A DNA stretch of 26,179 bases, from NCBI GenBank assembly GCA_002494015.1, contig DLAR01000013.1:1-26179 (forward strand). The letters run 5' to 3'. Shown piece after piece: positions 14,856 to 23,823 of this stretch (position 1 is the stretch's first letter; the number at the start of each line of letters is the position of its first letter). The DNA comes from Porphyromonadaceae bacterium UBA7042 (lineage in GTDB: Bacteria; Bacteroidota; Bacteroidia; Bacteroidales; Muribaculaceae). The translations under genes were made by a program, and so were the position numbers. The notes beneath the pieces are model-generated. The model saw only the letters and a program-made list of their open reading frames with translations. It was not told the DNA's origin and ran no database searches.

Positions 14856-15743
14856 ATGAAACCAATCATTTTCAATCTCTGCTCCCTCGTGATTGCAGGA
14901 TCGCTTGCCGCCGACGCGGCACCCGTCCGATTCAACTCCAAGGGTCATACCGCCACACGGGTGACACTCACCGGCGCCGCACCGGCAGCCAAGCCTGTAT
15001 CCCCCGAAAACGACATGAGACCGGCACAGCCCGCGTCACCGTTCAAGACAGCGGCATCGCGCAGCATCAAGTGGGGCGGGACACCGTTAAGAGTGATCGC
15101 CAACCGCGTTCCGGGTGTCGCTCCGGCCAATCTGAAGGGATGTGTGCTGCAGTCGACCTCGGCCGACCGGGTAATAGGCATATATTCCATACCGCAGAAT
15201 GACAAAATGGAGTTTTCGCTCATCGCCCCCTACGTCGTGGCTCCTTACGGAGGTGTGAAAGCGGGTGACCGTTACTATGCCGCGCAGATGCAGGACCTGT
15301 ATGGCAACACACTGTACATGGTGGAGACTTGGGACACGTCGACATGGACATCGCTCAGTCAGGAATACTACCCTTCGCCCGAGTTCATGGCCTCGGCGGC
15401 AGTCTATGACCCAACAACCGGAAAAATCTACGGTTCCTATTATACAGCCGACCGCTCGCGATTCATGCTAGCCACCGTCGACTACGAAAACAGCAGATGT
15501 ACCAAAATTGCCGACCTCCCTTCAGGATGGAACGCCGTGGCGGTCGATACCGACGGCACCCTCTACGCCGTCGACCGTCAGGGCCGACTGATAAAGACCG
15601 ACAAGGAGACAGGAGACAGGAGAAATTACCGAGATAGGCGACACCGGCCTGTCGCCACAGAATCTCTCGTCGGGAGCCATCGACCCGCGCACCCACCGGT
15701 TTTTCTACGCCGTCCACTCCTCATCAGAGGCAGCACTCTATGA
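14856..15743 (+). CDS. Secreted multidomain protein, N-terminal fragment before a frameshift
   Basis: The ATG at 14856 begins a signal peptide (MKPIIFNLCSLVIAGSLAADA, cleavage after residue 21-22), which decides the start; upstream in-frame codons lie over the proA promoter region. The following 230 residues look like an all-beta, propeller-like module with repeats of the kind YDPTTGKIYGSYY and VAVDTDGTLYAVD. At codon 250, inside a 7-bp tandem repeat (15604-15623), the frame departs: after KTDKETG the reading becomes basic nonsense (DRRNYRDRRHRP) ending at 15743. The true continuation (EITEIGDTGLSPQNLSSG) is found in the next frame. As it stands the cell would make a roughly 295-residue truncated exported product. 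Confidence 0.8.
   Translation: MKPIIFNLCSLVIAGSLAADAAPVRFNSKGHTATRVTLTGAAPAAKPVSPENDMRPAQPASPFKTAASRSIKWGGTPLRVIANRVPGVAPANLKGCVLQSTSADRVIGIYSIPQNDKMEFSLIAPYVVAPYGGVKAGDRYYAAQMQDLYGNTLYMVETWDTSTWTSLSQEYYPSPEFMASAAVYDPTTGKIYGSYYTADRSRFMLATVDYENSRCTKIADLPSGWNAVAVDTDGTLYAVDRQGRLIKTDKETGDRRNYRDRRHRPVATESLVGSHRPAHPPVFLRRPLLIRGSTL
15604..15623 (+). repeat. 7-bp tandem repeat causing the frameshift
   Basis: The unit AGGAGAC occurs 2.86 times (15604-15610, 15611-15617, then AGGAG A at 15618-15623). The upstream and downstream reading frames differ by exactly one such unit: deleting 7 bases gives DKETGEITEIGD with no break, while the present copy number breaks it. This is a slipped-strand type indel. 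Confidence 0.85.
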
Positions 15744-15777
15744 AATCGACCTCGCGACGGGAGCCGCGACATGGCTC

Positions 15778-18700
15778 ATGGATTTTGCCGGTTGGGAGGA
15801 AGTGACCGGAATGTGGGTCGACGAGCCGCTTGCCGACGACCTCGCCCCGGCTGCCGTCACCGGTCTGACTGCCACATTTGAACGCGGCTCCCTATCGGGC
15901 AAAGTCGCCTTTACCGCACCCGACCGCCTGTTTAACGACACCCCTGCCACAGGCTCGCTTGACTACCTCGTGACAGCCAACGGAATCGCGCTCGCCCAAG
16001 GCTCAGTCGCCCCCGGGACCGACGCTGTCGCCGACCTGACCGTCGAGACTGCCGGTAATTATGAAATCGCCGTGACGGTTTCCAACGAAAACGGCCCGGG
16101 GCCGTCCGTCTCCACTTCGCTATTCATAGGGCCGGGAACCCCCGTGCTTGAAGGTGTAAACCTGTCTCGCGAAGATAATAGTTTTGTGATTTCATGGAAT
16201 CCCGTGACTGAATCGTCCGACGGTGGATTTATCGATTCCGAGGCCGTTACCTATACCGTCACGCGTTACCCCGGCGGAACTGTTGTCGCCACGACATCTG
16301 ACACCAGCGTGACCGACCCCGTGGAAGAACCGGTCGACCTGACATCATTCCATTATACCGTGACAGCGTCGGTAAACGGAATCTCGTCAGAGACCGTGGC
16401 TACACGCAACATTGTCCTCGGGGCAATCATCCCGCCCTACCGCCCTGTCATCACCGACGATGCCGACTGGGATGCTTTCACAATTATTGACAGCAACAGC
16501 GACAACATAGTGTGGATGCCGAGTTCCGACACCGGCTCGACTCGCCTGTACAACAACATGAGCCTTGATGCCGACGACTGGCTGATAACCCCGGCTCTCA
16601 GAATGGAGACCGGCAAACGGTACAGGCTGTCGTTTAACACATTTGGCGAGAGAAAGAGTTATCCTGAAAAAATAGAGGTCATGATGGGCGCTTCCCCCGT
16701 GCCGATTGCTATGACCGATGTGCTGCTTGCCTCGACCGAGCTTCGCTGCACCGTCGAGAACCCGCAGCACTTCGACATCGACATCATCCCATCGTCGAGC
16801 GGGAAATTCTACATCGGGTTCCACGGCATCAGCAAGCGCGACATGTTTGCGCTGCATGTAGCCGACATTTCAGTCTCGGCCGGAATCGCCCCCGGGGCAC
16901 CTGCCGCCGTGACCGGGTATTCCGTCACCCCCGACCCCAAGGGGGCCCTTACCGCCGACATTGTCATGACGGCCCCTGCCACCGACATGAGCGGCAACGC
17001 AATCACCTCGCTCGACCGCATCGTGGTGAAACGCGACGACACGGTAATAACGACCTTTGAGTCACCGTCGCCGGGCACCACCCTGTCGTTTACCGACGAG
17101 GTTGAAATCTCGGGCTCCTATACCTACCGCGCAGTGGCCTTCAACAGCAACGGCGCAGGCGAGGAATCGACAGTCAAGGTATTCGTCGGTGTGAACATTC
17201 CCGCCGCCGTCGACAATCTGACCGTCGCCGAGACTGCCGGAAAAGATGGCGAAATCACCCTTAAATGGGATGCCCCGGCACTCGACATCGACGGCAACCC
17301 GATGAATCCCCAACTGATTACCTATACCGTAGTCGAACTTTCCGAAAACGGTCAGACGACAGTGGCCGAAGACCTTGCCGAGTGCCGTTTCACCTATCAG
17401 GCAGTCCCGTCAGGCACGCGCCAGCAGCTGAAGGAGTGGGGAGTGTTTGCCAAAGCCGGCGGACGCTATTCCGAGGGAACATCGGCAATGGGATTTGCAG
17501 GAGCGCCTTTCGAGGCTCCTTACCGCGAATCGTTTGCCGACGGAAACCTGACCGAGGACATGATGATTTCGACACTTGCCGGGAACTCTGACTGGCGCAT
17601 ACTTGATGACGAATGGTTTGCCGACATCAAGTCGATTGACAAAGACAACGGTTTTATCAACATGTATGGTTACCGCGACGCTTCGTCGGCCATCGAGACA
17701 GGCAAAATCATCATCCCCGCCGAAAATCCCGGAATCATGTACTATGTCTACAATCTTGCCGACCCCGAGTATAATGCCGACGAGGTCGATGTAGAAATAA
17801 ACGACGGGGGCGGATGGACTTCGGTCAACCACCTCGTCCTCAGCCAGCTCGGCGCGACCGCCGGATGGCACCGACGCTACATCCTGCTCGACGGATATGC
17901 GGGCAAGACTGTCAGAGTGCGTTTCCGCGCCACACTTCACGCCTACTCCAATGTCTATCTTGACAACCTGTTTATAGGGTCTCTCCCGGTCAAGGACATG
18001 GCCCTGACCGCTGTCAGCCTCCCCTCACGCGTCAACGCTGACAAGCCGTTCAGCATCAGCGTGACAGTCGACAATATGGGTACCGCAGTCGCCGAGGCAT
18101 CAGATTACAGCGTGGTTCTTTACCGTGACGGGGTAGAGATCGAGTCGAGGAACGGCAAGCGTGTGCGCTCGTGTGCCACAGCCGAGATTTCGTTCAGCAC
18201 CTCGATCGGAGTGACAGGAAAAGAACTCAGCGACTATAGCGCGGCCATCGTCATGAACGGCGACGAAAACGAGGACAACAACCGCTCGGAAACCTACCCG
18301 GTGAAAATGATTCTGCCGCTGCATCCCGTCGTCACCGGCCTCCAAGCCTCGGCAGCCGAGAATGGCGTGACCCTGACATGGGGAGAACCCGACCTCACCC
18401 TCGGCTCTCCTGCCGAACTGATTGAAAGTTTCGAGACAGGCAAATCATTTGCCGTTGATGAATTCGGCGACTGGACATTTGTGGATGCCGACGGCGCACT
18501 TACCCATCCCGTCGAAGACCTCCAGCTCCCGAGCCAAGGCGCACCGATGGCATTTGTCGTGGTAGACGCGTCGCTCGAAGACATGAACGAGACATGGGCA
18601 GCCGCCGACGGAATCAAATACCTCGCCGCGTTCTGTTCCAAGAACCGTGTCAATGACGACTGGGCCATCTCGCCGATCCTTTACGGCGGACGGCAGAGCG

Positions 18701-19347
18701 TCGTGTTCCAAGCCAAGACCTATTCACCCCGGTATGGGGCCGAAGAATTTGAATTCTACTATTCGACCTCGGGCAACACTATCGACGACTTTGTCAGAAT
18801 CGGCGATAAAGTCAGCGTACCTAATGCATGGACGACCTACACCTACGACCTTCCCGAAGGCTCCCGTTACTTTGCCATACGCTGTGTCAGCGACGACCGT
18901 TTTATTTTCATGCTTGACAACGTGATTTTCTATCCGGCCGAAAATGTTTCCCAAGTGTCACTGGCCGGGTATAATGTCTACCGCGACGGCATCAGGATAA
19001 ACGAGACCGTTCTGGAAGAACCCGAATATACCGACAGCACCTCTGACGGTTCGGGTCACACCTACAGTGTCACCGCCCTCTACGACCTCGGCGAATCGGC
19101 ACCGGTCGAAATCGAGGTTGAAAGCAGCGCGATTGACCGGGTCAACGCCACCGGCATCAATATAACCGCCACGGCAGGAGCCGTTGTCGTGACAGGAGCC
19201 GAAGGCCACCGCATCAGCGTCTACGCCGTTGACGGCAAGACCCTCTACGACGCTCCGGCAAGCACCCGGACCACGACTGTCTCCCTCGCCCCGGGCATAT
19301 ACATCGTAAAGGCATCCGCAACAACCGCCAAAGTCATCGTGAAGTAA
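15778..19347 (+). CDS. Secreted multidomain protein, C-terminal part after the frameshift (T9SS substrate)
   Basis: This is the rest of the gene begun at 14856; the frame is open from about 15604, and the whole without one 7-bp unit would be 1494 residues. In numbering of the restored protein: fibronectin III-like domains near 328-415 and 427-525, a choice-of-anchor J-like (jelly-roll) domain near 526-676, fibronectin III-like units near 680-880, a second choice-of-anchor domain near 883-1045 (GNSDWRILDDEW), a CARDB-like domain near 1045-1145 (NADKPFSISVTVDNMGTAV), a third choice-of-anchor domain near 1186-1360 inserted in a fibronectin unit, and a type IX secretion sorting tail at about 1423-1494 (ISVYAVDGKTLYD, LAPGIYIVKA). 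It is expected on the cell surface, for adhesion or glycan contact; no catalytic motif seen. On its own this part has no signal peptide. Confidence 0.85.
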   Translation: MDFAGWEEVTGMWVDEPLADDLAPAAVTGLTATFERGSLSGKVAFTAPDRLFNDTPATGSLDYLVTANGIALAQGSVAPGTDAVADLTVETAGNYEIAVTVSNENGPGPSVSTSLFIGPGTPVLEGVNLSREDNSFVISWNPVTESSDGGFIDSEAVTYTVTRYPGGTVVATTSDTSVTDPVEEPVDLTSFHYTVTASVNGISSETVATRNIVLGAIIPPYRPVITDDADWDAFTIIDSNSDNIVWMPSSDTGSTRLYNNMSLDADDWLITPALRMETGKRYRLSFNTFGERKSYPEKIEVMMGASPVPIAMTDVLLASTELRCTVENPQHFDIDIIPSSSGKFYIGFHGISKRDMFALHVADISVSAGIAPGAPAAVTGYSVTPDPKGALTADIVMTAPATDMSGNAITSLDRIVVKRDDTVITTFESPSPGTTLSFTDEVEISGSYTYRAVAFNSNGAGEESTVKVFVGVNIPAAVDNLTVAETAGKDGEITLKWDAPALDIDGNPMNPQLITYTVVELSENGQTTVAEDLAECRFTYQAVPSGTRQQLKEWGVFAKAGGRYSEGTSAMGFAGAPFEAPYRESFADGNLTEDMMISTLAGNSDWRILDDEWFADIKSIDKDNGFINMYGYRDASSAIETGKIIIPAENPGIMYYVYNLADPEYNADEVDVEINDGGGWTSVNHLVLSQLGATAGWHRRYILLDGYAGKTVRVRFRATLHAYSNVYLDNLFIGSLPVKDMALTAVSLPSRVNADKPFSISVTVDNMGTAVAEASDYSVVLYRDGVEIESRNGKRVRSCATAEISFSTSIGVTGKELSDYSAAIVMNGDENEDNNRSETYPVKMILPLHPVVTGLQASAAENGVTLTWGEPDLTLGSPAELIESFETGKSFAVDEFGDWTFVDADGALTHPVEDLQLPSQGAPMAFVVVDASLEDMNETWAAADGIKYLAAFCSKNRVNDDWAISPILYGGRQSVVFQAKTYSPRYGAEEFEFYYSTSGNTIDDFVRIGDKVSVPNAWTTYTYDLPEGSRYFAIRCVSDDRFIFMLDNVIFYPAENVSQVSLAGYNVYRDGIRINETVLEEPEYTDSTSDGSGHTYSVTALYDLGESAPVEIEVESSAIDRVNATGINITATAGAVVVTGAEGHRISVYAVDGKTLYDAPASTRTTTVSLAPGIYIVKASATTAKVIVK

Positions 19348-19369
19348 TCCTGACGGGATTTCTCCAATA

Positions 19370-19418
19370 ATCAGAGGCGGGTCAAAAAATCTTGTCGTTT
19401 TTTTGACCCGCCTCTGAT
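19370..19418 (+). terminator. Intrinsic terminator after the secreted-protein gene
   Basis: A perfect 20-bp inverted repeat (19370-19389 with 19399-19418) encloses a 9-base loop. The GC-rich part is GAGGCGGGTC, and the inner ends are runs of A and T. It lies 23 bases after the stop codon at 19347. The downstream side is AT-rich. Confidence 0.85.
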
Positions 19419-19434
19419 ATATTTCGTAATTTTG
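19402..19434 (+). promoter_or_regulatory. Putative tsaD-cinA promoter overlapping the terminator
   Basis: TTTG at 19402-19405 lies in the right arm of the terminator hairpin, followed after 21 bases by TAATTTTG (19427-19434), a TAnnTTTG match. Transcription would start near 19441, giving tsaD a leader of roughly 93 bases. Spacing is slightly long. Confidence 0.55.
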
Positions 19435-19533
19435 TGACGTAATTGAGGTTCAGGACAAAAGGCGACCGTGAAAACGGGTACAGACAAAAGCTTTTATATC
19501 AAACAGCCTCTTATGTTGAAACGAAAGTAAATC

Positions 19534-20553
19534 ATGAGCAAAATAACTATACTGGGAATCGAATCGTCTTGTGACGACACATCGGCAGCGGTCATCAGCG
19601 ACGGCATCCTGCTGAGCAACGTTATCGCATCGCAGGCGGTCCATGCCGAATATGGCGGCGTGGTACCGGAACTTGCCTCGCGCGCCCATCAGCAAAACAT
19701 TGTCCCCGTCGTAGACACTGCACTGAAACGCGCCGGCATTGACAAGCGTGACCTGAGCGCCATCGCGTTCACCCGCGGGCCCGGACTTTTGGGGTCGCTG
19801 CTTGTGGGCACGTCGTTTGCCAAGGGGCTTTCGCTCGGATTGCGCTGCCCCATCGTGGATGTCAACCATCTCCACGGCCATGTGCTGTCCCACTTCATCC
19901 GCCACACCGCCGCCGACCGCATCCCCGAGTATCCCTTCCTGTGCCTGCTCATCTCGGGAGGCAACAGCCAGCTCATCCTCGTCAGAAATTACAACGACAT
20001 GGAAATACTGGGGCAGACAATCGACGATGCCGCCGGTGAGGCATTTGACAAGTGTGCAAAGGTGATGGGGCTCCCCTATCCCGGCGGCCCCCACATCGAC
20101 CGCCTCGCCGCCGAGGGAAACGCAACGGCGTTTAAATTTGCCAAACCCCACATCCCCGGCCTCGATTACAGTTTCAGCGGCCTGAAGACATCGTTTCTCT
20201 ACACGCTGCGCGACGCGCTGAAACTTGACCCTGATTTTATCGAAAAGAACAAGGCCGACCTTGCGGCATCGCTACAAAAGACCATCATTGACATCCTGCT
20301 CGACAAACTCGACAAGGCGGTCAAGCAGACCGGGGTCACGACCGTCGCCATCGGAGGCGGCGTGTCGGCCAATTCCGGAGTGCGCGACGCAGTGGCGCAA
20401 TACTGCAACCGCCGCGGACTGACCGCATTCATCCCCGAGCGCATGTTTACAACCGACAACGCTGCGATGGTCGCTATCGCCGGGTATTACAAATTCCTCG
20501 ACAAGGACTTCTGCCGCTACGACGATGTCCCCTACGCGAGGGTAAAAGTCTGA
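19534..20553 (+). CDS. tsaD: tRNA N6-adenosine threonylcarbamoyltransferase
   Basis: TsaD transfers the threonylcarbamoyl group to adenosine 37 of tRNAs that read ANN codons, working with TsaB, TsaC and TsaE, which are not in the window. The 339-residue protein has LGIESSCDDTSAAV (7-20), the metal-binding HxxxH of NHLHGH (His112 and His116), LISGGNSQL, GEAFDKCAKVMGLPYPGGP, GLKTSF, GGGVSANSGVRD and the late Asp of MFTTDNAAMVAIAG. This is the complete ASKHA-fold set. cinA follows after 10 bases in the same direction. Certain call. Confidence 0.97.
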   Translation: MSKITILGIESSCDDTSAAVISDGILLSNVIASQAVHAEYGGVVPELASRAHQQNIVPVVDTALKRAGIDKRDLSAIAFTRGPGLLGSLLVGTSFAKGLSLGLRCPIVDVNHLHGHVLSHFIRHTAADRIPEYPFLCLLISGGNSQLILVRNYNDMEILGQTIDDAAGEAFDKCAKVMGLPYPGGPHIDRLAAEGNATAFKFAKPHIPGLDYSFSGLKTSFLYTLRDALKLDPDFIEKNKADLAASLQKTIIDILLDKLDKAVKQTGVTTVAIGGGVSANSGVRDAVAQYCNRRGLTAFIPERMFTTDNAAMVAIAGYYKFLDKDFCRYDDVPYARVKV

Positions 20554-20563
20554 TTGACACGAA

Positions 20564-21823
20564 ATGAACGTTTCAGTAATCGTCATAGGTGACGAGCTGC
20601 TCATAGGGCAGGTTGTCGACACCAATTCGGGCGAGCTTGCCCGGCAGATGGCCCCTTGGGGGTGGCGCGTGGCCGATGTCCAGACTGTGGCCGACGATGC
20701 CGATGCAATAACCCGCGCCATAGACCGAGCGATGGAGCTTAGCGACATCGTCCTCACGACAGGCGGTCTCGGCCCGACAAAAGATGACATAACCAAGGGA
20801 GTACTCTGTGACTACTTCGGCGGGGAACTCCGTCTTGACGAGGCCACACTTGAAAATGTCAGGCGTGTCGTGTCGCGACGGGGAATCGCGCTCAACCGGC
20901 TGACCGCCGACCAAGCGATTGTGCCGACATCGGCAACAATCATCCAGAACGAGGTCGGGACAGCACCCATCACATTGTTTGAACGTGACGGCAAGGTACT
21001 CGTCTCCATGCCGGGCGTACCGTTTGAGACGCGCCAGATGTTTGCCGAGAAAGTGTTCCCGATGCTGCGCCGCCGTTTCGGCACCGATGTCGCCATCCGT
21101 CACTCCACGCTGATTGTCACCGGCTACACCGAGAGCGCGCTTGCCATGAAGATTGCCGACTGGGAAACCGCCATGCCGCCCCATCTCCATCTCGCCTATC
21201 TTCCCAAACCGGGAGTAATACGCCTGCGCCTCGACGGGACACACCGTGACGAAAAATTCATCACCGCCGAAGTCGACCGATATGCGGCACAGCTTGCCGG
21301 GATGCTCGGTGACGCCGTTCTGGCGACCGACGACCTCTCTCCCGCTGAAATCCTGCTGCGCGATGCCGGTCAGCAAGGAATGATGATTGCTACCGCCGAG
21401 AGCTGTACCGGCGGCAACATCGCCCACTCAATCACCATGATACCCGGCAGCTCGGCTGCAATGCAGGGTGGAATAGTGGCCTACAGCAACGAGGTCAAGC
21501 AGCGCATACTGAATGTCAGCACCGACGACCTCGACCGATACGGCGCAGTTTCAATCCCGGTTGTCGAGCAGATGGCCAAAGGAGCCTGCGAGGCAACCGG
21601 CGCGACAATCGCGATGGCCACAAGCGGCATCGCCGGACCCGGCGGGGGGACCGAAGAAAAGCCTGTCGGAACGGTATGCATCGCCGTCGCGATGAAGGCC
21701 GCCGACGGCTGGAAAACCTACTCGGAAACCGCCCGTTTCCCCGGCAACCGCCCCCGCGTGATAGATGCCGCCACCACCCGCGCCCTCATCCTCGCCATCA
21801 AGCTCGTCAGAGGGCAGTTATAG
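20564..21823 (+). CDS. cinA: CinA-type protein, nicotinamide-nucleotide amidase / ADP-ribose pyrophosphatase-type
   Basis: The 419-residue protein joins a molybdopterin-binding-like COG1058 domain (about 1-170, with VIVIGDELLIGQVVDTNS and TTGGLGPTKDD at 65-75) to a C-terminal amidase domain (about 258-415, with AESCTGG at 278-284, YSNEVK and SGIAGPGG at 354-361). CinA proteins deamidate nicotinamide mononucleotide, a pyridine-nucleotide salvage step, and the first domain is linked to ADP-ribose hydrolysis. Size and order match the full-length form. It starts 10 bases after tsaD, so the two form an operon. The old name, competence-damage inducible protein, does not imply competence here. Confidence 0.94.
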   Translation: MNVSVIVIGDELLIGQVVDTNSGELARQMAPWGWRVADVQTVADDADAITRAIDRAMELSDIVLTTGGLGPTKDDITKGVLCDYFGGELRLDEATLENVRRVVSRRGIALNRLTADQAIVPTSATIIQNEVGTAPITLFERDGKVLVSMPGVPFETRQMFAEKVFPMLRRRFGTDVAIRHSTLIVTGYTESALAMKIADWETAMPPHLHLAYLPKPGVIRLRLDGTHRDEKFITAEVDRYAAQLAGMLGDAVLATDDLSPAEILLRDAGQQGMMIATAESCTGGNIAHSITMIPGSSAAMQGGIVAYSNEVKQRILNVSTDDLDRYGAVSIPVVEQMAKGACEATGATIAMATSGIAGPGGGTEEKPVGTVCIAVAMKAADGWKTYSETARFPGNRPRVIDAATTRALILAIKLVRGQL

Positions 21824-21863
21824 CCATAGCAGCTAAAACAGATCGAAATAGGGAATCGCAAAA

Positions 21864-22001
21864 CTCGATAATTGTGACACAATAGCAATCTGACAAGATT
21901 GCTACTGCGCCACATTAAACCTCTGCATTCAGACACCGATTCCGACGCAATATCTACCTCAATATGTGGGCTTGTCGACTAAACTCGATGCAATTATCGA
22001 G
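21864..22001. repeat. Hairpins in the cinA / FG-GAP convergent gap
   Basis: Within the 278-base gap between the convergent genes, an 11-base inverted repeat pairs 21864-21874 (CTCGATAATTG) with 21991-22001. Inside it, 21883-21891 and 21896-21904 form a 9-bp stem with a 4-base loop (TAGCAATCT/AGATTGCTA). Neither has a U-run, so a terminator role is uncertain; nothing else recognisable is in the gap. Confidence 0.4.
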
Positions 22002-22101
22002 GTTTCGCACCCCCCTATTCAAGGAATAATCCTTGCGGATTAAGTAAAGCTCTGTTTTGCAACAGCCGCCTCGACTTTTGGGCGCTATTGCCGTGTCGCC
22101 G

Positions 22102-23808
22102 TCAGCGGGTGGCGATTTTCATTGACTTGGACGCGGAGGGAGTTGTGACGCTGACGAGGTAGAGTCCGGCAGCGGGGAGGGAGAAGATTGTAGGCGCGCT
22201 GCCCGCGGCGGCAAGGCGGCCGTCGGGTGTATAGACTTTTACGGCGGCTACCGTGGCGGTGTCGACAGTCAGGTCAAGGCCGTCAAGACTGACGCGTATG
22301 TCCGAATCATCGGCAACCGTCTCGCTTATAGCCGAGTGGGTCACACCCTCGATGCGGGCCGTGACGAAACGGCTCGGGGCATAGGACTGGTCAAGTGACT
22401 GGACTCCAACTGTATAGTCGCCGCTACCCAAGGGGGTCATCTCGTAGCGTTTCACGCGCGACGAGAGGGATGTCTGCAAATCGGTACCCACTTTGAGCTG
22501 CCCGGTAGCAATGTCGGCGGGAATCATGGTGTAAAGCTCGCCGGTGGTCTCGTTCTTTACATATATATTATAGCGCAGGGCGGCTGTGTGGCTCTCGGCA
22601 TCGCTGCCGTCGGTCCACTCGATGATGATTTTGCCGTCGGCAAAGTCGGCCTTGACCGATGCGGGAGCCTCGGGGCGGGTATTGCCGGTGTCGGCGGGAC
22701 GGTTTTCATACACTCGCAACGGTGCCGAATAGCGGGGAATGTCACCGTCGTTGTTGCCGAGGTAGCCGCCGACAATGAGGTCCATGTTACCGTCACCGTT
22801 CCAGTCGCCCATGTTGATGCCGCCGTCTTGGTTGACCGCGATGACGGGATAGGTAGAGTCAAGGGTGAAATTGCCGTCGGGGGCACCGTAGTAGATGCGG
22901 GTGCGGTATCCGCCGGTATCGGCTTCGCCGTTAGCGACGATGTCCATGAAGCCGTCGCCGTTGAAGTCGGCCACGAGTGCATTGGCGGCGGATGCGGCGA
23001 GGATTCCGCAGTCGGCCCCTTCGACCTTCCGCCACGAGGGATATGTGTTATAGTAGATATTGGCAACGCGGCTGCCATTGTCGCCTGTGCCGAAACTGAT
23101 GATGTCGAGCAGGCCGTCGCCGTCAAGGTCGGCCAGCGTCGACTGTCCCGCCGATGCGCCTGTCACACCGTCGGCCGAAATATCCTGAACAGTGCCGTCG
23201 CCAATATTGCGGTAAAGTTTCAACGCTGCGGGAGTGGTGTCGTCAGAGCCGGTATACTCGATGTCGAGCCATCCGTCGCCGTCAATGTCGCCGAGCATCA
23301 CCGAGCCGTTGCTAACTCCGGCAAGGGCGAGAGGAGCCTTGGTGAAACGTCCCGTACCTCGGTCATTGAGATACAGCTCCACGTTGCGGGTTCCGTCATT
23401 AGTCATCATCAGCAGGTCGGTGTAGCCGTCATGGTTGAAGTCACCCGCCGAGACAGGGTTGAAATAACCCTCGTCACAAGCCTGCCGCAACCCCGTGTCG
23501 GGGACTCGCTCGAAACGGTAGTTCTCCGTCGGGCCGAGGTTGCGGTACAAGAGCACAAACTTCTGTGACGACGGGATGTTCCAGTCGCCCCCCTGCCCCA
23601 TCACGAGTAGGTCGAGCTGACCGTCGTTGTTGAAGTCGAGGAAGATGGAGTTGGTATAGGTCGTGGGTTGGATGAAATTATATCTTTCAAGGTCAAAAGT
23701 GCCTTCGGCGTTAGGACGGGCAAGGGTAGCGAGCTCGTCCCACACATGACCCTGCGCCGAGGCCGCACACAGAAACACGACTGCTACTGAGAATATCTGC
23801 TTTTTCAT
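22102..23808 (-). CDS. Secreted FG-GAP/VCBS-repeat protein with type IX sorting tail
   Basis: This 568-residue protein has a signal peptide (about 1-20, ending SAQG). Six Asp-rich calcium-loop repeats of the FG-GAP/VCBS type follow, at about 58-66 (DFNNDGQLD), 123-131, 174-182, 227-235, 281-289 and 335-343 (DWNGDGNMD), predicting an integrin-alpha-like beta-propeller. A fibronectin III-like domain lies near 380-480, and the C terminus has a type IX sorting domain (VKVYTPDGRLAAAG, LPAAGLYLVSV). It is expected to be attached to or released from the cell surface. It begins 15 bases after the GH43-type hydrolase, so it is co-transcribed and may bind the same glycan; that is inference. No catalytic motif is visible. 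Confidence 0.85.
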   Translation of the reverse strand: MKKQIFSVAVVFLCAASAQGHVWDELATLARPNAEGTFDLERYNFIQPTTYTNSIFLDFNNDGQLDLLVMGQGGDWNIPSSQKFVLLYRNLGPTENYRFERVPDTGLRQACDEGYFNPVSAGDFNHDGYTDLLMMTNDGTRNVELYLNDRGTGRFTKAPLALAGVSNGSVMLGDIDGDGWLDIEYTGSDDTTPAALKLYRNIGDGTVQDISADGVTGASAGQSTLADLDGDGLLDIISFGTGDNGSRVANIYYNTYPSWRKVEGADCGILAASAANALVADFNGDGFMDIVANGEADTGGYRTRIYYGAPDGNFTLDSTYPVIAVNQDGGINMGDWNGDGNMDLIVGGYLGNNDGDIPRYSAPLRVYENRPADTGNTRPEAPASVKADFADGKIIIEWTDGSDAESHTAALRYNIYVKNETTGELYTMIPADIATGQLKVGTDLQTSLSSRVKRYEMTPLGSGDYTVGVQSLDQSYAPSRFVTARIEGVTHSAISETVADDSDIRVSLDGLDLTVDTATVAAVKVYTPDGRLAAAGSAPTIFSLPAAGLYLVSVTTPSASKSMKIATR

Positions 23809-23823
23809 TATAGACCCTCCTAT

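Noticed and set aside
22588..23568. A 326-codon frame opposite the FG-GAP protein gene, rich in Val and Gly
   Set aside because: Its repeated look only mirrors the Asp-rich calcium repeats on the other strand.
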